64,000 bases of DNA from Todiramphus chloris collaris (taxonomy: Eukaryota; Chordata; Aves; Coraciiformes; Alcedinidae): assembly GCA_025345505.1 (NCBI GenBank), contig JANVCC010000130.1, forward strand, positions 9,324,641 through 9,388,640, written 5' to 3'. The stretch's first letter is position 1. Every line of letters starts with the position of its first letter. Below, piece after piece: positions 36,842 through 47,330 of the stretch. The notes below the pieces were generated by a model. That model did no database searches and was not told the DNA's origin. It saw only the letters and a program-made list of their open reading frames with translations. The translations under genes and the position numbers were made by a program.

Positions 36842-38245
36842 AATGTCTTAAGCTCTTCAGAAATGCTCCATCTCAGGAATACAACCTTTAAAGTGAACAG
36901 CAAATCATATACAGAAGAATAACACCATCATTATTCTACCTAGGGTAGCAATCGAAAGCTAACTCAGAGCTGAGAGCAGAACTAAAACATAGCCCTCTGC
37001 AGTATCAGCCTGCATTAAGCACTGGCTTTGGAGACAATTTATCCAGCCTATATACCAATTCATGGCTGCAGACAGTCAACCAGCACTTGCACCACGCTCC
37101 CCTTTTCACAAGTTGCTGAGTTTTCTTCTGTGTGATAATTGCTCATTCTGGTGCTGGAGCTCACCACCATCTGTGGAACAGAAGTTCTCCAGAGTTCAGT
37201 GTTCACTTATTTCTCTGGTGGTGCTTTATGAGCCTGTGGTGTTCCTACTGTATCTAAATGGCTCCTTTCCACTTTCCCCAGCTCAGGTCCACCAGATCTT
37301 GAAAATGTTTGCAATCCTCCTTCTAGTCCATTTTCACTCGGATGATCACAGGAATGCATTACTTCTTGCCTGGTAGATCACTGCTTACAGTGTGATAACC
37401 AATAGGTCTGTGCTGGCCCCATATGTTCCTTGGATGGAGGCACCGGAACTGTTTCTGCTGCTTTCTCCATGGTAATCTGACCATACACCTCTCTCTGCAT
37501 AGAGCTGTAACCTGTACTGCAGATTGAAAGCCTTTAAATAGAGACCTATCGCCTGGCTAATAATAATTAAAAAAAAAAGAAAAAAGCAAGAGATAGATGG
37601 GACTGAGGTGCAGCAGTCAAAGGATGAGTTTCAAAGGGAGATAAAAACAAGAATCTGGTAGGGGAATTGTTGCATTTTGTATGCTTCTTGCCTTTTGCTT
37701 CTAGACAAAATACTTTTGAGGGTATGGATTATTGAAAGTCTGGTGCAGTGTTTATATTGCTTACTTCATACAGTAAAGTGGACCATTAGCTTACTGAATT
37801 CCAGCCATTCTGTTCAATAGTCCATAGGCTGTATTTGTTGTCTACATATTTTTCTTAACATTTCTGTGACAATAAATTTGAACATGGTGGAGGCAGTGCT
37901 AACTCACCTGCAAGCACCAGAAAAAATAGCCCATTTCACAAATTATGCTGTGAAGTCAAAGGATGGTTATGATATGATTCTGAATCTCTCAGTAACATTA
38001 AATTCTATCCTTTGTAGCCATTCAAACTTCATTTCTCACTTACTTATTTCTCTGAGGTTGCCTGTCTGTTTGAAACTCCCCCATTCTGAAGAAAAGTTTT
38101 GAGTGAATATAGCTGCTGTTTCAGATGACTGAACTAGAAAATATGTTAATTTGGGTTTCTTATGTTTGCACATTTTTAATTCAATACCCTTCTACACGCT
38201 TGATATAAAAGTAATTCAAGCTGAAATTTAAAATATATTATTTTC
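36842..38245. other. Unique non-coding stretch
   Basis: The plus frame at 37062-37376 (104 codons) is leucine- and phenylalanine-rich with no recognised motif. I do not call it a gene. An A/G run sits at 37570-37586. Confidence 0.5.
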
Positions 38246-38282
38246 ACATAATATTAATAATAATAGTAGTAGTAATAATAAA
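38246..38282 (+). repeat. (ATA/AGT) trinucleotide-like low-complexity tract
   Basis: ATAATATTAATAATAATAG is followed by TAGTAGTAATAATAA. It is a short imperfect trinucleotide tract. Confidence 0.75.
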
Positions 38283-38875
38283 AAGATCTATTGGAAGTCA
38301 GTGACTTGCAGCAGCAAACGAGTTGGGATTTAGATGACTGCTACATGAAGTACCTCCTGTGCATATTGGAGCATCTGCATCTTCTTTCTTGATTTCTTAG
38401 TGCAATCCCAGGGGCAAGATTTAGATCCAGAACTTGGAACTCTACATTGGTATGGCTGTCATAGGAAGCCTCCCAGATCTGTGAAAGGACTGCCACTGTT
38501 TGGCTTTCCAGAGTAAAGGTTTGGCTGTGCAGGTAAGAGCTCCAACCAGGCTCTGTTGCTGAGAGTGGGCCACAGCCACACTTGCACAGATAGCTCTCTC
38601 TGAACCTGACTGTCTAAATTTATTCAACACAGTACCTGGCCTTGGGTTTGCCATCATCCTATGAGGAAGTCTTGCAATACTGAGATGACATCATTATTTT
38701 TTGTTACTATTGCAGACGAAACTGCCTGAAGTAACTTCAGGGTCATTCTGCAGCTTGCCAGAGCAGTGCTTCACAGTACAACTCCAAGGCTGCATTCTCC
38801 GTAAGTGTGGCCGTGGTAGAAAGGCTACATAAGGGTACTTAACAGTGAAACTACTGTTGGGATAGTGTCAGAGGA
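38283..38875. other. Unique non-coding stretch
   Basis: Nothing recognised before the next CR1. Confidence 0.55.
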
Positions 38876-39165
38876 CTAGGTAGGATAAACAGAGTTAGAT
38901 TTTATGTAGGGAATGGCCTAAAGCTGAAACAAGGTAGGTTTAGACTAGACACTAGGAAAAAAATTCTTCATGGAAAGAGTAGTGAGATATTGGAATGGGC
39001 TGTCCAGGGAGGTGGTTGAGTCACCATCCCTGGATGTGTTTAAACATTGCTTGAATGTGGTGTTGAGGGATATGGTCCAGGGGTGAACTTGTAGAGTAGG
39101 GTTAATGGTTGGACACGATGATCCCAAGGGTCTTTTCCAACCTAAATGATTCTGTGATTCTGTAG
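38876..39165 (+). mobile_element. CR1 LINE 3' end
   Basis: Blocks GGTAGGTTTAGACTAGACAC, GAGTCACCATCCCTGGATGT and GGTTGGACACGATGATCCCA are followed by the tail ATTCTGTGATTCTGTAG. The body resembles the copy nested at 3719-3967 (the GAGTCAC(C)ATCCCTGGA version), so the two may belong to one CR1 lineage. Confidence 0.92.
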
Positions 39166-40761
39166 ATTTATCCCCACTGAGTTTTGGGAGCAGGTACTGG
39201 AGGAAATAATCTCTTGGATTTAGAGAACTCAGATCACTCCAAAAAAGGTTCTGGGAACAGACTAATACACAGGTAGCAAATATGAACGATGAGGGAAGCT
39301 GGATGTGAAATGGGGATCTAAGCTAGAAAACACTGTAGACACAGTGCCCTCATAGAAATTAAGACCAACCAGCCGGTAAAAGCGAGACAATTTGGAGGGG
39401 ATGACATGGATTATACACCTGTGGTAGATCTCCAATCTACATCTATTCCTGAATGGAAAAGATTTGAAAGCTTGATGAAACATGATCACATTTTCCAGAT
39501 TCACAGAGAAAATGTACTGTACAGAGCAGCCAGCTATGACAGAGAAAGACAGGTTGATAAGACACTGCCTTACACTGATGAAAGTGCTCACCACAAAATT
39601 GTGCAGCACCTCAGTAAATCCAGCCATTGTTCGTTTCTTCTTGTATACATTAACCACACAAAACTAAAGCAATTCTGCACAGTCTGTGTCCATGTCATGG
39701 TAACAAAAATCTCAACAAGCATTCTATTCCCACAGTGTGCTGTAATGATATGGCTTGCCACCGAGACTTTTTAAGAGAGGTTGCAAAATAATGGAGTCAC
39801 CCTGCCCAGAATTTGCTAATGATCCAACCTAAGCTCTGGTGTTATATGTCGAGAATGGTAATGCAACACACTTAGATTAAATAAATAGAAAAGAAGAATC
39901 AGAAGGAATAACATGGTAATAAGTCCATAGCAATATAGTTCTGCTTGACAAGGAGTATTGATTACTGGGGTGTTTCACATTTTTTATGCACTAATGCACT
40001 GAGCACACATAGAAAAGTGACAGCTCTGAGGTAATTACATAGGAATTATCAGTAAATTCATTTGTGTTTGGGTTGTTTCACTGAACTGGCATTTCTATAA
40101 ATTATAGCATGTCACCTTAGATGTGCACAGAAGTTAAATCATATATCCTCCAACAAATCATTAAAAAAAGAGCAAAAAGGACCTTTTCCAATGAACAAAG
40201 GCCTCAGTAAAAAACTGCAGTCCTGTGAGATTTGCTGCTGGTTTTTTTAAGTGAATTGAAGCTAGATTTAATTGTTCTCCAGTCATCAAGGGTGAAGAGA
40301 ATACAATTGGAACTTTCTCCAGTGCCCACATTTCTGAGATGTAAGTGCTCAAAACTTGACTGAAATAAGCTCAATCACTTTCCATAGGCCATTAGATAGG
40401 CAACTGATACTTGTAAATTGCATTTATGAAGTCAGCTATGCTGTCTGAGATTGAAACTGGTGACCTATGAGAGAAAGATTCATGAGATCCATCAAGTACC
40501 TGAGTTAAGACCACTTGATTTATCTAGTCACCAGTCACAGTCTAGAGCACACATTTCATTCAAAGAGTATTATGTAGACACAGCTGAAGCACTTGCCTGT
40601 TGGAAGCGTGCTAATACACTATTTGAGATTTATGAGTATCCTTAGAGCTAAAACAATCTACTCGGATAATAATTAAGTATCAGGTCAATGCCTTTTAAGA
40701 GAAGGAATTGAAAGCTCTGTAAAGGCAGGATTTTTTTGGTTCACTGTCTGGAGAAAGGAAG
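39166..40761. other. Unique stretch with overlapping open frames on both strands
   Basis: A minus frame (39262-39657, 131 codons) and a plus frame (39406-39774, 122 codons) overlap for about 250 bp. I recognise neither protein. In AT-rich DNA this can happen by chance, and no splice or promoter context supports a gene. Confidence 0.45.
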
Positions 40762-40783
40762 AAAAAAAAAGGGGGGGGGGGGG
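40762..40783 (+). repeat. A9G13 homopolymer junction
   Basis: Nine A are followed at once by thirteen G. It is a likely site of sequencing and assembly length error and a potential G-quadruplex former. Confidence 0.85.
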
Positions 40784-40837
40784 AAATAAAATTGAAAAAG
40801 GAATAAGCCAGCATTTAGATGAGCCACCAACATGCCA

Positions 40838-41033
40838 TTGAAGCAAAAAATGCTAACAGTATTCTGTGCTGCATTAGCAGGAGTATTGCCAGAAGGCCAA
40901 GGGAGGTGATCCTTCCTCTTTACTTATGGCCCTTGGCATCTTGCTCTAGGTGACCCCTCCTTGCACAGGGGAGCTGGAGAAGGTGAGCTCCAGAGTTCCC
41001 TTCTAAGCTCAACCTTTCTGTGCTTCTGTGAAA
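40838..41033 (+). mobile_element. CR1 LINE with internal deletion
   Basis: The left part (GCTAACAGTATTCTGTGCTGC through GTGATCCTTCCTCTTTACT) matches the CR1 region seen at about 13078-13150. The right part (GGCATCTTGCTCTAGGTGAC, AGAGTTCCCTTCTAAGCTCA and TTCTGTGCTTCTGTGAAA) is the CR1 3' end. About 430 bp between them are missing. The tail runs into a purine-rich tract. Confidence 0.8.
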
Positions 41034-41093
41034 GGAAATGAAATGAAAGGCAAAGGGAAAAGGAAAGGGAAAGGGAGACAAAAAGGGAAAGGG
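41034..41093 (+). repeat. Purine-rich GGGAAA tract after a CR1 tail
   Basis: Nearly all bases are purine, starting with AAATG-like units and moving to AAAGGG units with five GGG runs (41055-41093). It could form triplex or G-quadruplex structures. It directly continues the CR1 tail. Confidence 0.8.
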
Positions 41094-41258
41094 TAAGAAT
41101 AAGTTACCACATTCCAACATATGAAACTAAAATAAAAATACAAAATATATCAGGTTGAACTATGTAACTTGTTTTTCTTTTGCTCACAATGTATTTTTGT
41201 AATATTTTGAGGTTCTATCAGAACTATAAACCCCTTAATTTTTACCAATTATGATCCA
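41094..41258. other. Short unique spacer
   Basis: AT-rich sequence between the purine tract and the poly-C run. Nothing is recognised. Confidence 0.5.
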
Positions 41259-41281
41259 CCCCCCCCCCCCCCCAGCCCCCC
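41259..41281 (-). repeat. Poly-C run (C15 plus C6)
   Basis: C15 (41259-41273), then AG, then C6. The minus strand is therefore G-rich. Length is uncertain for technical reasons. Confidence 0.85.
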
Positions 41282-43398
41282 AAGCAAAATTGCTGGACTG
41301 CTTAGTGAATGCTCTTGAGATTGCTCATGTTGCTATGCTGTGCTTTGTAAACCTTCCATTAATAAAAGTATAATTATATTGTCCATGACTTAGGCTGGTA
41401 TAATACATCTCTGATACTTAACCTTTTTCAAATGAATAATAGAAGAGTCTACATTGGAAAAGATGTTAAGTTTAAGATGTGTCTGATTCGTTACTTTGAA
41501 AAGTTTTTCAGTGACTCATAAGCTGTCACATCTGGAGATGTAACCTATCCTGCATTTTGTGTGATCCTATCTAACTTTTAATCTTTCTTAACTCAAATTA
41601 GTGATGAGATTCCTAATAAACTCTCCACAAAATAATTTAAAACCAGGACTCAAGAATCTGTTTTGAAACACTAAACCTTATGGACATGTTAGATATTTAC
41701 TTTATATAGTGAGTATCTTAAATTGTTATAAACTACATGTATGAGAAAGATGAATCTGTATGTCCCAGCTCACTCATAAATGGAAAATAAGAGGACAGTT
41801 TTCTCTCCACAATCTGATTTTGCTGACAGTAGCTGAGAAAGATATTTGAGTTAAGATGGCATACATGTTAAAAAACATTAGTTCATAATAAAAAAACCTG
41901 TGATTGTTTCTAAGGTAGGATTTTAATTCAGCAGCAGATAAATCTTCAAATGGATCTAGATTTTCAATTTGCTTCAAGGCTGAGAAGTTTGCATGATTAT
42001 GAAAAATCTCTCTAGATCTCTGTCATTTGCAAAATAAGGCTTAAATGTTACATGACACTATCAGTGCTCATATTCCACGACAGCCAGCGTATAATTTATA
42101 TGTTAAACTGGAGGCGTATCTGAATTTCTTGATTAAAGAGTATTTAAGGTGAGGTTTCTAATGCTTTTCTGTTCTGGATAGGCCTAGCAGCACTGACTGA
42201 ACAGTATTTCATCATATTTTGGCCTCTCTGACAAATAACACAAAAGAAAATAAAGTATTAAAAGGCAAATTTCTGTGTATATTAGAAAACTGAGATAATT
42301 AGTACCAGGTTTGGACAATGGCTTAGAGAAGTTTAGTAGTTCCTTTAGTAGTTCAGATAGTTCCTTCCTTTCCAGCTGATTCTGTACCTGATCCAGTAGA
42401 CAGTAATTCAAGCAAACAAATATTAAGATATATGTTGCCAGACATATATCTTGCGTGTAAGTTCACCATTCCTCCCTACTTCCAACATCAGTGGTTCCAC
42501 TGGGGGTATCACAATGAATTATGGACCAAAAAGAAGATGATATATTTACTTCTAAAGGCCAATAATGAATCAAATAGCATGATCCTGTGCAATGAAGGGA
42601 GGCAAATTATTTTTGAAAGGATGAGAAAAGGCTCTGATTTGGGCTTTACTATTTATGAAATATTTTTAATAAGTTCTTTCCCCAATGGCCACTACTCCTC
42701 ATGTGTCATTCTCAGTGATCCCTGGGGTATATTTCTGTAACAGTCAATTCTCTCTAAAGGTCATTTTTTTTCTACTGAGTGAATTTGATAGTCAATCCTG
42801 AGACTGGTTTAACTCCCCATTAACTGTTGCTAATTTACAAAAGAACTCCTGTGGAAAACAAACAAACACACAAACAAGCACATAATTTGATGCAAGATCA
42901 GTTTGGAATACCAAACAAAACCATTAGGAATAGCACAACTATTTGGAATAGCAAACACAGGTGATTTGGGAGAAGGGACAATTAAGCAAACACCAGAGAT
43001 ATGTCATTCTCTGAGACAGCAAATATTATTTACTCCATTTATTAATCTACCTGTGGGGCACAGAAACATAGTGTGTTCACACACAAAGACAAACTTAAAG
43101 CCATAGTTCACATTTAAGAATTTTGACGTGCAGTAAATAAAAAGACATAGTTGATCCTTTTTCTCAGCTCATCCGGAGAGACAGAATTTGAGAGTCTATT
43201 GCCTTTCATGTAAAGGAATTACAGGCAGCAAAGCTAGCCAAACTCCACTGAGCATCCTTTTCCACACTTAAAAAAATCGCTCCTACTCTGAGTTACATAC
43301 CAAATTCTGCTGCTGTAAACAGAATCTCAGAGGGTTGGTGAGTAAGGTTTGTTATTACATCCAGTTTCACTCCTGAGGTCCACCTCTGCTGATCTCTT
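41282..43398. other. Unique non-coding stretch
   Basis: No gene recognised. The plus frame at 42432-42740 (102 codons) has no known domain. A local duplication of TTTAGTAGTTC occurs twice near 42332-42355. Confidence 0.5.
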
Positions 43399-44182
43399 TG
43401 TCACGGCCAGCAGCTTTTGGCTGGGATAGAGTTAATTTTCTTTATAGTAGCTGGTATGGGGTTATGTTTTGGATTTGTACTGAAAACAGTGTTGATAATC
43501 CAGGGATGTTCTAGTTACTCCTGAGCAGTTCTTACACAGGTTCAAGGCCTTTTCTGCTTCTCACATCACACCACCAGTGATGAGGCTGGGGGTGCACAAG
43601 GAGTTAGGAGGGAACACAGCTGGAACAGCTGACCTCAACTGACCAAAGGGATATTCCATACTACATGACACAAAATCATAGAATTATAGAATGGTAGGGG
43701 TTGGAAGGGACCTCTGGAGATCGTTGAGTCCAACCCCCCTGCCAGTGCAGGAACACCCAGGGCAGGACACACAGGAACAGATCCAGGCAGGTCTTTAAAG
43801 TCTCTAAAGCAGGAGACTCCACAACCTCTCCGGGCAGCCTGTGTTCCAGTGCTCTGTCACTCTCACAGTGAAAAATCATGCTCAGCATATAAAGCTGGGA
43901 GAAGCAGAGGAAGGGGAGATATTCAGAGTTATGGTCTTTATATTCCTAAGTAACAATTACACATGATGGAAGCCAGCTTTCCTTGAGATGGCTGATCACC
44001 TGCCTGCTGATGGGAAGCAGTGAATGCATTCCTTGCTTTGCTTTCCTTGCACGCACAGCTTTTGCTTTACATACTAAACTGTCTTTATCTCAGCCCATGA
44101 GGATTCTCTAGCCCATCCCACTGCAGGGAGTAAGCAAGGTGCTGTGTGGTGCTTAGTTGCCTTTTGAGGTTAAAGCACGACA
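43399..44182 (+). mobile_element. Solo LTR, ERVL-like, second subfamily, with a nested CR1
   Basis: Starts TGTCACGG; the next 80 bp share GGGATAGAGTTAATTTTCTT and TATGTTTTGGATTTG-type blocks with the LTR at 3387. It ends GTGTGGTGCTTAGTTGC... CACGACA, again like the first LTR. The middle differs (AGATGGCTGATCACCTGCC, CTAAACTGTCTTTATCTCAG), so it is another subfamily. A TATA box (CATATAAA, 43886-43893) is present. No matching target duplication is seen (CTCTT on the left, AGTGG on the right), so the ends have mutated, are misplaced or were rearranged. About 200 bp at 43670-43873 are a CR1 in minus orientation. No internal viral genes adjoin it. Confidence 0.8.
43670..43873 (-). mobile_element. 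CR1 LINE 3' end nested in the second LTR, minus strand
   Basis: Begins AATCATAGAATTATAGAATG, then GGTTGGAAGGGACCTCTGGA and GGGCAGCCTGTGTTCCAG, ending at CACTCTCACAGTG. LTR sequence resumes with TCATGCTCAGCATATAAAG. It sits just upstream of the LTR TATA box and splits the U3 region. Confidence 0.92.
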
Positions 44183-45561
44183 AGTGGAAATGCAAATCCT
44201 TCTATACATAAAAAGACTTCTTTTAAGTTCTGTTTTTTGGAGAAAAACCCAACAACAATACATGGAGAATTCTGAAAGCCCATTATATGTGCATACCTTG
44301 TAATTAATGGTCATTTGTTCTATAGAAAACAGGAATATTTCTTCTATGCCATCTTACCATTAAATGCTAAATTTAATATAAAGCCTGTATGACTGATGAA
44401 CACCTCATAGTGCGAGACCTCATTGTGCAAACAAGAATGACATTATTTCAATGAGCTTATACTCCAAGTAAAGTACTGTGGTTATAAAATTTGCATAACT
44501 AATTATAACCATATAATTTCTAGTGTCTTTGAAAAAAAATAATCAAGCTCTCTAGCGAAGGCTGTGCAAGAAATTAAAAGACCAACATGCTGCACATTGC
44601 TTAGGTGGACCAGGATTGTCTGGAAGGTGGTAAGGTATTTTTCATGCTCTGGGGAGTTCCTGCCACAGAAAAAAAAAAAAAAAAAGAGGTGAAAGCAACA
44701 AGTGATGTTACTTCTACCTAAAAGTGTAGGATCTGAGGATTGCAAGGCAATGAAGGGGTTTCAGTGCAAGGTATGGAGGCAGTAAAAAAAAAAAAATATT
44801 GCCAGCTAGGAGGATTTAATCATTTGTCACAAAGATCTTTAAGATATCACCATGCCAACAGGACATAGCAAAGGCAAGAACTAAGAAGAACTAAAACTCT
44901 CCTTTCGGACTTTTTTTTTTTCATCTACTGGCAGAAACAAACCTATTAAATTACATTATTTCAAGTCAACCTGACATGTATCTGTCAACTTCAAGCAAAA
45001 TATTTATTGGGATTTTTAGGGGGAGGGCGATGGGATTTTTTTCTGGTTGAATGTCCTTTTTATCATTTTTACCTGTACTTCGAAATAACCATGAATTTGA
45101 AATGAAAATTCAGAACATTTCACTCTAAGCTTTTAACAGAAGGAAATACTTGCCTTTCTTCACATGTTGCTTTCTTTCTACCTAAAGCTACTTGATAAAT
45201 TTGTTATGCTATTTGAATTAATAATTTCTGTTGACACATTTCTGTGGGGTAAGCAATTGCTACATCACTGTCTCACCAGTTGAACAGTACCCAGCAGAAC
45301 CAAACAACAGGTTTTCAGCTCAGAAAAACAAAAGCCAGTTCTTTCTGTGTTTGCTTTGAACCACCCCAGCAGCAAGATGAAACTAGTCAAACTGACTCCT
45401 TGATCATCCTTTCTTCACAGATAAATCTCCCTGGGGAGCAGGACTGAGCTAATGCCAAAGCCACTTCTCTCTTCTTTGTCAGATCAGCTCCCAGGGGTCA
45501 TGAGTAGACAGGGATGAGCTGAAGGACACTTTAAGCTGTCCTAAACAATACCTAGCCACAC
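44183..45561. other. Unique non-coding stretch with A-runs
   Basis: A17 lies at 44669-44685 and a shorter A run at 44786-44798. No gene or recognised repeat. Confidence 0.55.
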
Positions 45562-45581
45562 AAAAAAAAAAAAAAAAAAAA
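45562..45581 (+). repeat. A20 homopolymer
   Basis: Twenty A, followed by CAAAACCC. It could be an old poly-A tail, but no parent element is visible upstream. Confidence 0.85.
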
Positions 45582-47136
45582 CAAAACCCACCACATAAAA
45601 GTGGTTGAAATTCATCTTTGTTCTCAGTTTTTAGTGCTGTGTTGGGCACAAATGGGCCAAACTATGGAGTCCAGACATCAGCCGTCTGCCAGACAAATCC
45701 CTCTCCCAGCTAGTTGCCTTTCTCAAGGGATCACATGTGTTATATCTGTTGCACCTGAAATGCAGTCCTTTGTTTTTGATATGACATTTGTTTCCACAGC
45801 AACCAACTGGGAAATAACTATAGATAATATAAACTACAGAGGCAGGATTGCTTCTAAATGAAATGTTTTTTAAAAGTTTCCCCAAGGCTGTCAGCAAACT
45901 CTAATCATTTTAATGGTCTTGATTTCTTAAGTGGAGGAGTGACAAACAATTCCAACCCACAAATCAAAATACAAAAGAGAATGAAAAATAAATTTAATTC
46001 CATCTATATAGGCATGCATCAAATTGTCAGATACAAGGCAGATTTCAAAGTCTCAGTTGCTTATTTCCCAGCTATTATACTATTAAGTGTTAACCTATCA
46101 CCTGAGGAGGTACTTTCATATTGAAGCGATAAATAAAACTACCATGGTTCACCCCAGGATATGGAATTTCCAGAGAAAACAGACTACTTGCAGTAGCAAT
46201 ATCCAGGACATCATTTATTCTCAAGCACACTGGAAAAGCCTCATACTTCACTCAGGATGTTCTTCATGAAATTACTTAGTGCCTATTTATTTATTACAGT
46301 AACATCCTAAGTATTCCCAAAGATTAGGAGTATCGATTACTTGACTATTTAAGGCCAAAAGTTACATGCAGATATCTTCTCATCTGCCTTCCGCATAATA
46401 CAATTCATATCACATCAGCCAATCATTCGTGGAAGTATGACAGCTTGCATTTAAATGCAAGTTTCACTGCTAGGGTCATATCTGCTGTTTGACAGTAATT
46501 CACTGCCCCAAATACAGCCGGAGCCTGCGACAGCCAGGAACAGCACCCACCTATGCTAACAATGACACCTGACAATGACTTCTGAACTTCAGAATTTTTC
46601 CTTCTTGGAGAATGGAAAAGGAGAAGGTTCAAAGAGCATCTAAGCCTCCCTTTGGGAAAATTCTCAAGTCCACATTTAAAGTTTTCCTTCTACAGCATTC
46701 ATTTAAATTCTGTCTTAGAGAGGAATATTTTCCTGACTGGGAGCCTTACATATTTCACATGATGAAAAATGTTCAGTGTAAACTTTTCTAGCAGTTCATT
46801 GTTCGTATTATAAACTCACTGTGTTGCTAGATGCTGTGCAAACAGACACAGCCCCTGACAGAAAGAGTGCTTTGATATAAGATAAGAGTAAAGGACAGAA
46901 ATGTGGATAAAGGTCATTGTATTAACACTTGTTTGTTTATTCTGGCTATTTCAGTTAAGCAGTTTCATAGAACTTCATAAAAACACTGAGAAATGTAAAA
47001 AAACCCGAACCTGGAATTCCAGTCTAGCCATTAACACTGGTGATTTCTGAGATGCAGCAGGTTTTGATGAGGGATGTGGAGGGATGGAGGATAATGGTGT
47101 ATTCTGTCCATTTCAATAAACTTCACAAACAAAATA
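45582..47136. other. Unique non-coding stretch
   Basis: Small overlapping frames (up to 88 codons) on both strands, none recognised. Confidence 0.5.
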
Positions 47137-47330
47137 AGCCTCAAAAGCTCCCTATGAAGTAGGGTAATGCCATTATTCCAATTTTGTGATGGGAAAATGA
47201 GACACAGTGGGTTAAAGTGAACAATACAAAGACTGAAGTCACACTACAACAGTATGGCTCAGCTTCAGAATGAAGCCCACCTAGGTCCTGCTTCTTACTT
47301 TTAATAGCATGACTGTGCTTGCTTTCTAAA
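47137..47330 (-). mobile_element. MIR-type SINE relic
   Basis: Read on the plus strand, GCCTCAAAAGCTCCCTATGAAGTAGGG, then ATTATTCCAATTTTGTGATGG, GAAAATGAGACACAG, GGGTTAAAGTGA, GAAGTCACACTACAACAGTA and CTAGGTCCTGCTTCTTAC follow the order of a reversed MIR consensus (CCCATTTTACAGATG, GAGGCACAGAGAG, GGTTAAGTGA, GGTCACACAG). The divergence is high, as expected for an ancient amniote SINE. An alignment score would settle it. Confidence 0.6.

Noticed and set aside
37062-37376. 104-codon hydrophobic frame that could look like a membrane protein exon
   Set aside because: Hydrophobicity comes from T-rich codons. There is no recognised family and no clear splice context.
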